DNA of 64,000 nucleotides from Rhabdophis nuchalis (taxonomy: Eukaryota > Chordata > Lepidosauria > Squamata > Natricidae). This document shows, piece after piece, positions 1 to 10,819 of the stretch; within the stretch, counting starts at the first letter, position 1, and each line of letters begins with the position of its first letter. The stretch is from contig CM077648.1 of assembly GCA_039707465.1 (NCBI GenBank), positions 72,621,619 to 72,685,618 on the forward strand, given 5' to 3'. Under the pieces are notes generated by a model. That model saw only the letters and a list, made by a program, of their open reading frames with translations. It searched no databases and was not told the DNA's origin. A program made the translations under genes and the position numbers.

Positions 1-1190
1 CCTGATCTGCCTACCAGCCCCACCCTAAAAACGCCATTTTATTGGCACGGATTTTAACAGCTAAACATGGCACAAGAAGAAACGCTGGCACGCCTTGAAC
101 AAAGAATGACTGCCCTTGAATCTGTTATACAAAATTTGGTATTAGAAATTAAGGCCCAGAGGGCAGAAAATGTCAACTTTAAAAAGGAATTATTGGACAC
201 TCGAAAACAAGTGCTTGAGAATACACAGAAGAATGAAGAATTGAAAGGGGGGCTGGAGGGGGCTAAGGGAGAGATTAAAAATGTTTCTAATGAGGTTGTG
301 GAAATAAATGGGCACGTGACTAGGATAGATATGGAAAGGATGACATATTTTTTGAGATTCCAGAATGTTTCTGAGATGGATGGTGAATGTCTCCCTGATC
401 TTATGAGTACAATTATTGCAGACTATTTACATAAACCTAAAGATGAGATCAGAGGGGACATTGACCTAGTCTACAGAATAAATTCTGCATATGCCAGGAT
501 GAATGAAGTACCCAGAGAGATACATGTAAAATTTGTTAGAAGGTCAACCAGAGAGGAGATCTTGAAGGCGCAAAGAGGGAGTCCTATGATTTACCAACAA
601 AAGGAGGTTACCATCTTGAAGCAGATTCCAAGAAAGATTAGAGAAGCTAGAAGGAAATTTTCCTTCTTGTCTAAAACATTGTTTGATCATGGGATCTGGT
701 TCAAGTGGGTGATACCCGAAGGGATGCTGGTGTTCTGGGAAGGAGGTAGAGTGAAGATTAAAACAGTTGCTGAGGCGGAAGCCTTTCTTAAAAAACATTC
801 CTCTGTCCTGGGAGAAGATCCAGGGGGGGCAGGGGGAGCCATGGCCCCGTCCGCTGGGGGCCCGGGGGAGAAGGGGGAAGATACAATTGCCAAGAGACTT
901 AGATCTAAAAAATAACTTTGCCCTTGTTTTTTTTTGAGTAATATTCTATGATATTTGTAATCTGGATTTTTGTAATTGACTGACAGTATATAATTGAAAA
1001 ATTTAGGAATATGTACTTGCTCCCAGCTTGTAGTGTTATGTGAAATGTTTTTTTTTTCTTTCTTTTTAATAATGTAACTTGAGGTACCGGAGGAGCCGAC
1101 GACTTTGACGTGACTACTCTCAAAATTTCTATGTAACCCTTACCCTACCCCACAAAAAATGTAAACTCAATAAAACTTTTTCAATATGAA
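1..1190 (+). mobile_element. ORF1-only L1 (HAL1-like, family A), 5' end outside window
   Basis: The first 66 bases match the end of the 5' UTR of the copy at 16433-23158 (shared CCCCACCCT and AACGCCATTTT). ORF1 (67-915) is followed directly by about 270 bp of 3' UTR ending in an AATAAA signal (about 1169) and the tail CTTTTTCAATAT. No endonuclease or reverse transcriptase frame lies between ORF1 and the 3' end. The 3' UTR aligns by eye to that of the copy at 22885-23158. Confidence 0.8.
67..915 (+). CDS. L1 ORF1p-like RNA-binding protein (intact)
   Basis: This is an uninterrupted 282-codon frame with LINE-1 ORF1 architecture. Residues about 1-100 form a heptad-rich coiled coil. Residues about 100-180 form an RRM-like domain (FLRFQNVSE, then GDIDLVYRINS). 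A basic C-terminal domain (PREIHVKFVRRSTREEI, FKWVIPEGMLVFWEGGRVKI) follows, then a Gly/Pro tail and a KRLRSKK end. ORF1p trimerises and coats its RNA as a chaperone in the retrotransposition particle. The start follows the 5' UTR context shared with the second copy. No ORF2 follows. The frame is intact, so the insertion is probably young or the ORF has been maintained. Confidence 0.85.
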   Translation: MAQEETLARLEQRMTALESVIQNLVLEIKAQRAENVNFKKELLDTRKQVLENTQKNEELKGGLEGAKGEIKNVSNEVVEINGHVTRIDMERMTYFLRFQNVSEMDGECLPDLMSTIIADYLHKPKDEIRGDIDLVYRINSAYARMNEVPREIHVKFVRRSTREEILKAQRGSPMIYQQKEVTILKQIPRKIREARRKFSFLSKTLFDHGIWFKWVIPEGMLVFWEGGRVKIKTVAEAEAFLKKHSSVLGEDPGGAGGAMAPSAGGPGEKGEDTIAKRLRSKK

Positions 1191-1199
1191 GATACCAAA

Positions 1200-2330
1200 A
1201 GAACAAGATAAAATTTTAAAAGAGATGGCGAATATCACAATAGTACTGAGAACCAGGAAAAAGACAATTGTAAATCCACTGACAAAGGTATTGATTGCTT
1301 CTCCAGCATCCCAAAGTCAACAGAAGAAATGGCTACAATGGAAAAACCAAATTCCGGATCGAATATTGAAAATCTGCAAGCAGCATTGCTAACTATCCAA
1401 GAAACCATGATTAAGCTTCAAGAGGCAGTAGCTAAAAACCACAGTGAATTGAAAATGGATATGAATGAAATGAAAATAGAGATGAGTGAAATGAAAAATG
1501 AAGTTAAAAACGACATACAGAAATTAGATGACAAAATGGGAATTATACAACAAACACTGGAAAAAAATGAACAGTCAATAAAAGTGGTAGAAAAAAGAAC
1601 AGAACAAACAAAGAAGAAACTAGACTTAGTTGAACAGCAGATGAAAGCATCAAGCAAAAACTTAGAAGACTCCCTCATCCACGTGGAAATGGACTGTGCA
1701 GCATTTTATCTTCAATTCCAGAATGTAACAGAGACAAAAGAGGAAGATTTACCAATGATAATGTCGGGTTTAATAGCAGAGATGTTAAAAAGAGACAAGC
1801 ATGAGATTCTAAATGAGTTGGACGATATATACAGGTTAAGCACCAATTATGCTAGAAGACACTGATTGCCTAGAAAAGCACACATCAGATTCGCGAGGAA
1901 AAAAGTAAGAGACATAACTTATAGAATAACAAGAGATGAGCTGATGATGTACAAAGGGAAAGAGATACAAACCCTGAAACAAATCCCACGAAGAGTGAGG
2001 GAGCAAAGGACAGACTATTGATTCCTGGCGACACAATTGATTAAGCGAGATATACTATTTAGGTGGTTGGTACCTGAAAGTTGACAATCTGGAGAAGGCA
2101 CAGGATTTATATGAGCACACTAGTAGGCCCGGAAGAGGAACAGAGCAGTAAAGAGGAGATGGAATATAGAAGCCAGGAAGAATGACAACAGAGAATAACA
2201 GAAGGAGAACAAAGAGAAAGTAATAGGGAGGAGGAAGAGCAGCAGAGAGAGGAGGAAGTGAGACCAAAAACAAGGATCTGAAAAAGAAACCAGAGTTAAT
2301 AAAAAAACAAAGGCAGGTAGAGAATTAGGA
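1200..2330 (+). pseudogene. L1 ORF1 remnant
   Basis: The longest piece is 1329-1865 (MATMEKPNSGSNIENLQAAL...). It has a long coiled coil rich in K/E/M heptads and then an RRM-like start (FYLQFQNVTE, NELDDIYRLSTNYARRH). After a stop near 1863 the C-terminal domain continues in decayed form (AHIRFARKK, EIQTLKQIPRRVREQ, FRWLVPES). It would be an RNA-binding ORF1p but is clearly not functional. Confidence 0.7.
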
Positions 2331-2332
2331 GG

Positions 2333-4808
2333 ATGGAAGAAGAAATTCAATTATTGTCAGTAAATATTAATGGTTTAAATTCGCCAACAAAAAGAAAGTG
2401 TATCTGGGCAAAATTAATAAAACAAAAGGCAGATAAAATATGCTTATAGGAATCACACACTAAAAAAAAAGATATAAATACCGGGAATATCCTAAATTAG
2501 GAAAATTATATGCAGCATCAGCAGAAGAAAAGAGAAAAGGGATAGTGATACATGTTAAAGAGGGGATAAAGACAAATTTAATTCATGCAGACCCAAAGGG
2601 AAAAATATTAATGATAGAGATATGGATAAAGCAAAAATCAGTACTATTGGTAGCAATATATGCCCCAAATGAAAATCACAAGGACTTTTATAAAAAATTA
2701 CACGAAAAAATGAGAGAAATTGGATTGAGGAATATCTGTATAATAGGAGATTATAATGCCATAGTAGACAGTAAAAAAGATTATGTAAGTGACAAAAAAA
2801 CTAAAAAAAAAAGTATTACCAACAACCTGTTTTGAGCTGATGGAGGAGATATTTGGAGAAAAATGGAACCAGAAAATTTTTTTTACTTTTTATTCCAATC
2901 CACACCAACCTTGGTCATGAATTGATATGGCATGGATGAATGGGGAAATTGGGGCAGAAATACATACAATTGAAATATTACCAAATATGTGGGCGGATCA
3001 CAAGCCCATTAAAATAAACTGGAAAGGGAAAAAAAGAATTAGACGAAGGTGGATGTTAACTTTGCAAATATTAAAAGAAAAAGAATTTATTCAAAAATGT
3101 AGAAACAAATTGGAGTTATTCCTTAAGGAAAACACAAAAGAACAGAAATAAATACAACATTTATGGGACACCATGAAAGCTTATTCCCGTGGAATTATTA
3201 TAGCGTATTCAGCAAAAAGAAACAAATGGGCACAACAGAAGATATTAGAAGAGGAAATTAAAAATTTAGAAATAGAATTACAAAATAAGCCACAAAGTGA
3301 CAAAATTAGAAAGGATTGGATGTTAGCAAAACATAATTTAAATATATTAGACCAGGAAGAAATGATAAAGGGCCTAAAACTAACAAAACAAAACTTCTTT
3401 GTGCAAGCAAATAAACCGGGGAAGTGGTTGTCATACAGATTGAGAAAAGAAAGAGAAAAAAGATTAATATATCAACTTCAAGAGAAAACTGGTGAACTAC
3501 AACATACGATGGAAGGGAAGAAAAAGATTGCATAAAAGTACTTTGAGAATCTGTACAAAGGGGAACAAGTAGATAGAAAACAAATAAAAGAATATCTAAA
3601 CGGAGAAGAAGCCCCGTCAATAACAGAAGACATGAAAGAAATGTTGTCACTTTTTTTTAACAAAACTAGAATTGAAACAGGCAATCCAGAAACAGAAAAA
3701 TAATAAAACACCAGGCCCAGATGGATTCCCAGCAGAATGGTACAAAATAATAGATGAATTGAACGAATTGATAGAACCCTTGATGTTGGAAATGTATAAT
3801 GAGGCACTGATGAAAGCAAAAATACAGGATTTATGGAGGGAAGCACATATTACGTTAATATTTAAAGAAGGTGCAGATAAAAAACAGATTCAAAACTATA
3901 GGCCAATCTCGTTGTTAAATGATGACAATAAAATATTCACAACAATAATAGTGGAGAGATTGAAAAAACTATTAAATGACTATATACATCCAGACCAAAA
4001 TGGATTTCTCCCAACAAGACAAATCAGGAATAATACTAGAATAATAGCAAATATCTTAGAGTACTATAAAACGCATCAGGAGAAACAAGTGGCACTTGTC
4101 TTTCTGGATGCACAGAAGGCATTTGACAATTCAAACTGGGAATTTATGATGCAACAAAGTAAGAATATGAAATTAGGGGACCAATTTGAAAGATTAATAG
4201 AAACGATATACTCCACCCAAAGGGCAAATATATTATTAAATGGGGAAAGTACAGAGACCTTTAAAATAATGAAAGGAGTAAGGCAGGGTTGCCCACTATC
4301 ACCTCTGCTCTTTATCCTGACGCTTGAAAGTATCTTAATAAGAATTAAACAAAATCCGGAGATAAGAGGAACTAAAATTAAAAAAGAGGAGTATAAAATT
4401 CAGGCCTTTGTAGATGATTTTGTATTCATTATAGAAGATCCGCTAGAAACAGGAAATAGCTTAATGTGAGAATTAGAAAAATATGGAGATGTTAAAGATT
4501 AATAGAGAAAAGACTAAAATGATAACTAAAAATTTGAAGGAAGAACAAAATAAAGAATTAGAAAGAATAATAGGACTGCAAATGACAAAGAAAGTTAAAT
4601 ACCTTGGAATATGGCTAACTGCAAAGTGCTCAACTATAAAAGAAAATAATTATATAAAATTAGTGCAACAAATAAAAAAAGATCTAGAATTATGGGGGAA
4701 ACTACAGCTATCACTATTAGGGAAAACAGCAGCGATAAAAAAGAATGTATTACTGAGACTATTATACTTATTTCAAACAATCCCCATAAAATTAGGAATT
4801 TGGAATTA
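2333..4808 (+). pseudogene. L1 ORF2 remnant (endonuclease-RT)
   Basis: ORF2 probably starts at the ATG at 2333 (QLLSVNINGLNSPTKRK), as in L1 APE-type endonucleases. A stop replaces the residue before the catalytic E-S-H motif near 2450. The frame resumes with IIGDYNAIVDS (2740-2780). The RT region 3672-4469 carries TPGPDGFPAEWY, NYRPISLLN, FLDAQKAFD and GVRQGCPLSPLLF, with FVDD in place of the usual F/YADD catalytic box. Several frameshifts and stops disrupt it, and the cysteine-rich C terminus is missing. Confidence 0.75.
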
Positions 4809-4810
4809 AT

Positions 4811-5310
4811 TTGGTTCTTTCAAATCTTAATCTCCAAAACTGAACAGCTCAACAAGAGAATAATCAGGGAAGCCATCGAAATAGAGAAACATGCCCACAA
4901 TATGAACAAACGTGACGATACCTCCCGCCTACCAGCACTAGCTGGAAACCAGCACTAGCTAACAGACGAGCCCCATCCACCACCCAGGCCGTTATAATAC
5001 CAAAAAACAACAAACACACAGATAGCACCAATCAGCACCAATCATGATACAACTACACTGCCAATCAACCCACTCACAGCAACAAAGCCAGCATTCCACA
5101 CCCACCAAGATTTATAGAAAGATGGCAGCTCCGAAGCCACAGACGCGAGATGGTTAGTGAGACCTCACCGAAACATTGCCAAGACAATCTCAATCTTACA
5201 CGGGAAAAGACCCAAATATAACAAGACCAGCATACCTACACCGGTGAAAATCTACGAAATCAAATATATACACATATATATTTATCAGCACAAAAACGTA
5301 ACACAAATAT
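4811..5310 (+). mobile_element. Penelope-like element 3' fragment (tentative)
   Basis: The short frame 4825-4956 reads KTEQLNKRIIREAIEIEK and ends near DDTSRLPAL. This resembles the C-terminal end of the GIY-YIG endonuclease domain of vertebrate Penelope-like elements (IREAIEI...N..D...L). The downstream 350 bp (ACCTCACCGAAACATTGCC and following) resembles the 3' tails of such elements. It is 5' truncated, inserted at or joined to the broken L1, and has no TSD I could define. The identification is from memory of the motif only. Confidence 0.5.
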
Positions 5311-5475
5311 AACAAAGGCAACGAAAAAAATGCTTTCTGCCTGGATGGCTCCTAGAGTGAACTGAAAGACAGAAAAGGGAAGCAGTTCTGCTCCCTCCCA
5401 TATTTGGGGCATACCAGGGTGTTGTGACACAATATAAACTTATTCCCCTGGCTCAGCTGACCAAGGAGGAGAACC

Positions 5476-5600
5476 TGTGGCCTAGTGGCAATTACAACTG
5501 CCTCACATGTAATACTTTCCAGGTTCAAATCCCAGTAAGGGTATGGCTAGCTGATGAGAGCTAAATAGCTTGAAATAGATCTATTTCAAACTCTGATAGT
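5476..5600 (+). repeat. tRNA-derived SINE
   Basis: A box A-like segment (TGGCCTAGTGGC, about 5478) and a box B (GGTTCAAATCC, 5522-5532) are spaced as in a Pol III tRNA promoter. They are followed by a non-tRNA body (TGGCTAGCTGATGAGAGCT) typical of squamate SINEs. The tail is A-rich. The exact family was not assigned. Confidence 0.65.
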
Positions 5601-6192
5601 AAGAAAATAAATAGTCTTTACTTTGTAGCAACTAAAATGCTTCTTCCGACCAGTGATTCTAACTTCCAAAAGAATCCTTCACCAAACATAGAGTTACTGT
5701 ATCTTACAGTGATGCAAAACAAATACTCCTACTTCTTCACGGCTTCAGCTGCTCAGCACAGGGAATCGAAAAGGGGATGAGAAAATATGAAATTATCAAC
5801 AAGATAATACTATTATGCATGTTTATATTAAATATAGTATGCTTTACAAATATTCAATAGACCACTTCCACTAAGTACTTTAAAGATGCGTAGCTGATTC
5901 AGATCATCATAAAAATGGATACTGTCCTATTTGTAAGCAAAATACTAATCTACATGGACAGATTGCTTACCTAGTGTCTCTAGTCTGTGCTCTTCATGCA
6001 GAAATCAAGTGTGCAGCTCAGCTATTCTGTTCTATTGAGCTGCCTCCCTATCAGTTCACTCTACCACAAAGATCCTGCAGGAGAAGGGCAGTATGGACAA
6101 CCATGGCATCTGGCAGGGTGAGAGCTGTTAACCACAAATGCAAAGCTTTTGCTGTGTCCCTGATAATAGATGCAGTGCCCTTGCTGACTTAA
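5601..6192. other. AT-rich intronic DNA without recognised features
   Basis: No exon, repeat termini or conserved frame was recognised. A 72-codon frame (5974-6192) has no family resemblance and is taken as chance. Confidence 0.5.
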
Positions 6193-6358
6193 TATGAATA
6201 CAGGGGTGGGTTCCTGTTAGCATTAATACCAGTTCGAAGCCTGAAAAGTCAAGATGGCAGCCCTGAGGATAGAACCGGTTTGGTCACATGTCTGGCTGAG
6301 TTACTACCTATTCGGCTGAACTAGGCCGAACTGGTAGGAACCCACCTCTGTATGGATA
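6193..6358. mobile_element. Small hAT-type MITE with 8-bp TSD
   Basis: The element is 6201-6350 (150 bp). Its terminal inverted repeats are CAGGGGTGGGTTCCT and, read inward from the right, CAGAGGTGGGTTCCT. The flanking 8-bp duplications are TATGAATA (6193-6200) and TATGGATA (6351-6358), one mismatch. The 8-bp TSD and CAG ends fit the hAT superfamily. It has no coding capacity. Confidence 0.8.
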
Positions 6359-6379
6359 CCAAGGTGGCAGATCAAGCTG

Positions 6380-6770
6380 GTTATAAAGACAATGATAACT
6401 CAAATGAGCAGGAGATCGTGGTTTGAGTAAAAGAACTTGTTTTGGATAGGAGAAAGTGTGAATCAGGTATTACACATCAGCCATGCAAGAAGAGCAAGGA
6501 ATCTAAAAAGAGAAGACTCCTTCGGGTTAGTGATTCAATTGTAAGGGATGTCAATTTAGGAAAGGATGTGGAGGTTTTGAAAGAAGTCAGGTGTCTGTCA
6601 GGTGCTACTGCTAGCAGATACAAGAGGCATATTTTTAAGATTGTCAGGAATGCCAGTAAGGAGTGTGATGTTGATGCTGTTGTACATCTTGGAACAAATG
6701 ATCTATCCCCAAAAGATGTACTGTCTGTGCAGAATGATTTCCAGAACTTGGGGCAGGATAGGCTGTAGGC
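6380..6770 (+). pseudogene. CR1-like LINE ORF1 esterase-domain fragment
   Basis: The frame 6442-6768 reads LLRVSDSIVRDVNLGKD, later VRCLSGATASRYKRH, and ends with VVHLGTNDLSPKDV. The spacing of a G/S-DS-hydrophobic block, a C-x-P/S-G block and an HxGTND block matches the SGNH-type esterase of ORF1 in CR1/L2-clade LINEs. The catalytic GDS here reads SDS, so it is probably inactive. CR1 endonuclease remnants resume at about 7960, so this is one element split by the block 6781-7920. Confidence 0.6.
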
Positions 6771-6780
6771 TTACTTTATC

Positions 6781-7920
6781 AGAGGTGGGTTTCAAAATTT
6801 TTTAGAACCTATTCTGTAGGTGTGGCCTGTTTTGTGGGAGTAGTTCGGTGGTCATGTGACCAGGTGGGAGTGGCTTGGCAGTCATGTGACCAGGTGCGCA
6901 TGGCCAACTTGGAAAATGTGGTGAAACTCGCTTAACAACACTCTTGCTTAGTAACCAAAATTTTGGGCTCAATTGTGATCATAAGTTCCCTTCCTTCCTT
7001 CTGTCTTTCTTTCATCTCTCTCTCCCACTTTCTTTTTTTTTCTTTTTTCCTTCTTTCTTCTTTTCTTTCTCTTTCCTTCTTTCTCTTTCTTTCTCTCTCT
7101 TTATATCTTTGTCTCTCTTTTTTTCTCTCCCTCTCCCTGCATTCCTTCCTTCCTTGTGTGTAGCTCTCCCCCTTCCTTCCTTCCTCTCTCTCTTACTTTC
7201 TTTCTTTCTCTCTCTCCCCGCCCTCTCTCACACACACACATCCCTTCCAATTATTTTCATAGATATATTCCTTGAACTAAAACTGGTGCCCAATAAATCC
7301 TATGATGACAGCATTGTGTGTCCTACAAGCCAATTCACAGACCTCCCAATTCAGCCTCTTACTGCTCTGGGGGTTAACCGAATATGGTTAATCGTCCTGT
7401 TATCTCTTGGCCTTGGTTCCCGCCTTTTTAGCAGAGTGGCAGAGAGGGCTAATTTCAAACGGCTTTTTTTCCTTTTGCCGAAGCCAGATTTCTCTGCCGC
7501 TTGGCAAGTGATCTGGTGGGTGTCCGAAGGTGTTGGGCACACCACAGAAGGCATGCACATCACGCACGCACGCGTGCATGCACACACAACACACACACAC
7601 ACACATACAGAGATACACCATGCTTGCTGCAATGCAAGGCGCATGTGTAAGGGGGACTGGATCAGCTGGGAGGCTGGCAAAAAAAAAGCCGCTGTTTCTC
7701 TGCTGCCATGGTTCACAAAGGAAGAAGGTGAGGATGATGGCCAGTGCTCTCTTGCTTACTGCTTGCCACTGCTGCCCCTGCAGACCGCCGGCTGCAGCCC
7801 TGCCTGGCTGGGTCGCTGGCTGGGAAGCGGCAAGGGGGTGAGAGCCAGCCATCATCCCTGCCTTTCCTTGCGAGCCATGGCAGCGGAGAAACAGGTTTAA
7901 ATTATTTTTAAAAAACAGAC
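6781..7920 (+). mobile_element. hAT-like insertion with pyrimidine tract, right end undefined
   Basis: It starts with the CAGAGGTGGGTTTC terminus, related to the MITE at 6201. It carries two tandem TCATGTGACCAGGTG segments, then the shared module (CTTAACAACACTCTTGCTTAG, ATTGTGATCATAAGTT) and a C/T tract at about 6975-7230. A (CA)n stretch lies near 7570-7612. A matching right terminus or TSD was not found. Long frames here (for example 318 codons at 6944-7900) are low-complexity artefacts. Confidence 0.5.
6975..7230 (+). repeat. Homopyrimidine tract
   Basis: About 250 bp almost exclusively of C and T (CTTT, CTTCC and CTCT motifs), directly after the shared hAT module. Equivalent tracts follow the same module at 15930 and, inverted, at 62020-62390. 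Confidence 0.9.
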
Positions 7921-7959
7921 CAAATAAAAGAGGAGGTGAGGCATTGCACTATATATAAA

Positions 7960-8680
7960 AATAACTACATATTTATAGAAATAGAGTACAACAATAATGA
8001 AAACTATCTTGAATGCATTTGGGTCAATATAAAAGTGTATACTATAGGCCACCCAACTAAACAGAGGAAATAGATCAACATTTTGCTAGTTAACTAACTA
8101 AGATATGTAGGAAGCACATCACAATAGTAATGAGGGACTTTAACTATCCTGACATCAACTGGGAGACAAACTCTGCACCAAGCAGAAGGTCAAACAGGTT
8201 CCTGACAAACCTAGCAGATAACTTTGTCTCCGAAAAAGTAGAGACGAATTAAGGGATCAGCCTTATTGGACTTAATTCTCACCAACAGATGAAATGACAG
8301 AAGGTGTTGAAGCTACAGGAACCTTGGGGGGGGGGGGGAGTGATCATGCAATATTTGAATTCAACATTATGCAAGCATAAGAAACAGAACAAAGTCAAAC
8401 TAGAGAGAGTTAATTTCAATAAACTTAGAGAGAGCTTGGGAAGGGAAACAACACAAAAAGCTTGGTAAACTTTGAAAAGTGAGATTATAAAAGTCCAGTC
8501 TAGCAAAATACCAATGAAGAAGAAAAATAACAGCTCTCAAAAGAAACCAGCATGGCTGCATAAAGAACTCTCTGATAAATTGAATGATAAAAAGGGCAAG
8601 TATACAAAGTGGAACTAACAGCAGAATATCAGCAAACAGCCTGACCTTGCAAAGTTGAAGTGAAAAAAGCTAAGGTTCAA
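7960..8680 (+). pseudogene. CR1-like LINE endonuclease remnant
   Basis: Decayed translation shows a GDFN-like block ([15 protein letters not shown]), then [14 protein letters not shown] and, after a stop, SDHAIFEFNI. These are the successive APE-endonuclease blocks of CR1-group elements (GDFN...DW, L..N.LVQ, SDH..V.F). Stops and a G homopolymer at about 8323 break the frame. It is probably the continuation of the ORF1 fragment at 6380-6770. Confidence 0.6.
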
Positions 8681-8689
8681 AATGAACGA

Positions 8690-9068
8690 CCGTATTTTTC
8701 AGAGTATAACGCACAATTTTTTTTTGAAGAGGCAAACTTTAAAAAAAAGTAGGTAGGTGGATAGAGGGATAGAGAGGGAGAGAACGAGAGAGATATACAT
8801 TAGCTAGGGAGAGAGAGTAGTTAAGTAGGTAGATAAAGGGTTAGAGAGAAAGAGAGAGAGAGAAAGAGAGAGAAATACAGTAGGTAGATGGGGGGGAGAG
8901 AAGGTAGGTAGGTATATAGGTAGATAGAGCCCATTTTAGGCTCATTTCTGCCCTTCCCAGCCCCCAGGAGCTCTCTGGAAGCATCGATAAGTCTATACAC
9001 AGCCATTTTGGTGAAGGGGGTGGGGTTTTGGAAGGCATAAAATGCTGTATTCAATGTATAAGATGCCC
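8690..9068. mobile_element. MITE-like repeat with GAGA/GATA-rich interior
   Basis: It begins with CCGTATTTTTCAGAGTATAA and ends near TGTATAAGATGCCCC, terminal motifs of a common vertebrate short DNA element whose ends read as GTATAAGACGC. The interior holds GAGA and TAGG simple repeats (8735-8935). The right end joins the truncated ORF1 of the minus-strand L1. No TSD was seen. Confidence 0.4.
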
Positions 9069-9939
9069 CTCCCGTTCCCATCTCATCATCATCCAGGATT
9101 GAGGAGTGTTTTTTAAGAAAATTATGCGCCTCTTCAACTGTTTTGATTCTAACTCTTCCTCCCTCCCAGAATACCAGCATCCCTTCAGGCATCAACCACT
9201 TGAACCACACCCCCTTTTTGAATAATTTTTTAGTTAAGAAGGAATAATTCCTTCTTATATCTCTTATTTTCTTTGGGATCTGCTTCAATATGGCCACCTC
9301 GTTTTGCTGATACATCAAAGGGCCCCCTCTTTGCGCTCTCAGTATCTCCTCTCTCGTTGACCTTCTTATAAATTTAATATGTATCTCTCTGGGTACCTCA
9401 TTTATTCTGGCAAATGCTGAATTAATTCTATAGATCAAATCAATGTCCCCCCAAATAAATTCCTTATCTTTCTTAATATAATCCGCTAACATAGTAGCCA
9501 TCATCTCTTTTAAATTTTCATTCAGTAATTCTGGAACGTTCTGAAATCTTAAAAAGAAAGACATGCGTTCAAAATCAATTTTAGACATTTGACCAGTAAT
9601 ATCTGTAAGTTCTTTCTTAAAGTCTTTTATCTGTTCCTTCATCTCAACCGCCCCCCCTTCCAGCCCCACAATTTTTTGCTTATTATTTGTTATTTCTCTT
9701 TGCGCCTCCAATAATTCCAATCTTGTGCTTAAATTGTCTTTCCGGGTTTGTTGTATTTCATTCATTATTCTTTGAAACATCTCCTCTATGTTTAATGGCT
9801 GAGGGCTTGGTGACTTAGGATCCTCTATTTCTGTTTCCTTCTATAACAAAGCTGAAATCTTTGGTTGTGAGGATGGGCTGGATTTTGTAGATGCTGGAGC
9901 AGAGCTTGGTTTCCCAGATGGGGGTTTCCTCAATGCCAT
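9068..9939 (-). pseudogene. L1 ORF1 (family B), one nonsense mutation, 3' lost
   Basis: The ATG at 9939 starts MALRKPPSGKPSSAPAST. A CAG-to-TAG change relative to the sister copy interrupts the frame near 9842. From the Met at 9780 the frame is open through coiled coil, RRM-like (FFLRFQNVPELLNENLKE, WGDIDLIYRINSAF) and C-terminal domain (EIHIKFIRRSTREEI, WFKWLMPEGMLVFWEGG). The open frame then runs into unrelated sequence after DDDEMGTGG, so the last 80 or so residues of the apparent 319-aa frame do not belong to ORF1p. Confidence 0.8.
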
Positions 9940-10819
9940 AATTAAAGTTTTAAGTGTTGGTGCGTAGAGAAGAAAGAAAGAAAAATGGCGCTGTAGGGCA
10001 GGCAGTCTGTGAAGTCCGAGACAAAAGCAGCTGTAGTTCAAGTTAAATTTGCAACGTCCAGAGAGAAAAAGGGAAAAAGGAAAAAACTTTCCAAACAAAA
10101 GCAGAATGTTTCACGAAGGGGGAGAGCACCAAAAGACACCAGAGCAGGTCCTTTTCTTATATATTTTGAAGTTAGCCTAATTTTGTTGAAATAAAGGAAT
10201 GCTTATTTCCAAAAAATAAAAGTTCTGTCCTGGGAACAAAGAGGACGCCATCTTTCCGCCTTGCCAGCAGGGTGGAGAAAGCAAAAGTGGAAACAGTCAA
10301 TTTAAAATGTAGCAAGGCTCAGGATACATTGTTTAACAGCAATCCCTTAGATAACAAGAAACTTCCTTTTTCAATAAATCCAACGGAAGTCACTTTCACT
10401 CTCTCCGCATCGCAGGACTCTTTATCCAATGCCGCTTTAATTCCAGGGGGGTTGTTTCCAACTCCCCCCTATCTTCTCTTTTCATCACATTGAATGTAAA
10501 AAAAAATCCAAATAAGGCACATACCATTTTTCTAATCCGGAGCCTTGGCATAGCCGGAGTTTCAGCTCCTTTTAAAATCCTCCATGTTCCAGCTCCTTCG
10601 GCGAAGGGGAAGCTCCCCCCGCGAAAGTTCCCCAGCCCCTAGGGTGAGGCGGGAGCAGCTCCCCGACCGCCGTTGAGATGGGGGCCCTCACCGCAAGCCG
10701 CCCGTGCAGAGGGGGGGATTATGCCCGTCCCCCCCCCCGCGCCCAAGGGCGCAGCTGAGGCAACACAGCGGCGGACGTGAGGAATCCACGTCCGTCCGCG
10801 TCCGAAGCCGGAAACGATC
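9068..10819 (-). mobile_element. ORF1-only L1 (HAL1-like, family B), 3'-truncated, minus strand
   Basis: The 5' end is at 10819 (GATCGTTTCCGGC read on the minus strand). It has about 880 bp of GC-rich 5' UTR and then ORF1 from the ATG at 9939. It matches the plus-strand copy at 11988-14079 along its length until it stops inside the end of ORF1 near 9068. Loss of the 3' end is unusual for L1, which normally truncates 5', so a later deletion or recombination is likely. Confidence 0.8.

Larger units (their letters stand above)
1190..4810 (+). mobile_element. Decayed L1 (ORF1 + ORF2), 3'-truncated
   Basis: This is a second, A-rich L1 lineage unrelated in detail to the HAL1-like family. It contains an ORF1 remnant and an ORF2 with endonuclease and RT blocks, all interrupted by stops and frameshifts. 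The sequence stops within the post-RT region near 4810, where a Penelope-like 3' fragment begins. No continuation was found beyond it, so the 3' end is deleted. The boundary at 1190 directly abuts the tail of the preceding element. Confidence 0.75.

Noticed and set aside
5476..5560. Functional tRNA gene
   Set aside because: Box A and B are present, but no cloverleaf with paired acceptor stem can be drawn and the sequence continues into a SINE body.
6944..7900. 318-codon plus-strand frame and opposing 121- and 151-codon frames
   Set aside because: These are translations of a homopyrimidine tract and (CA)n microsatellite; composition is low-complexity with no domain.
8821..9060. C-terminal extension of the 319-codon minus-strand ORF1 frame
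   Set aside because: After DDDEMGTGG the frame enters a MITE-like GAGA/TAGG repeat; the extra residues are translated flank, not ORF1p.
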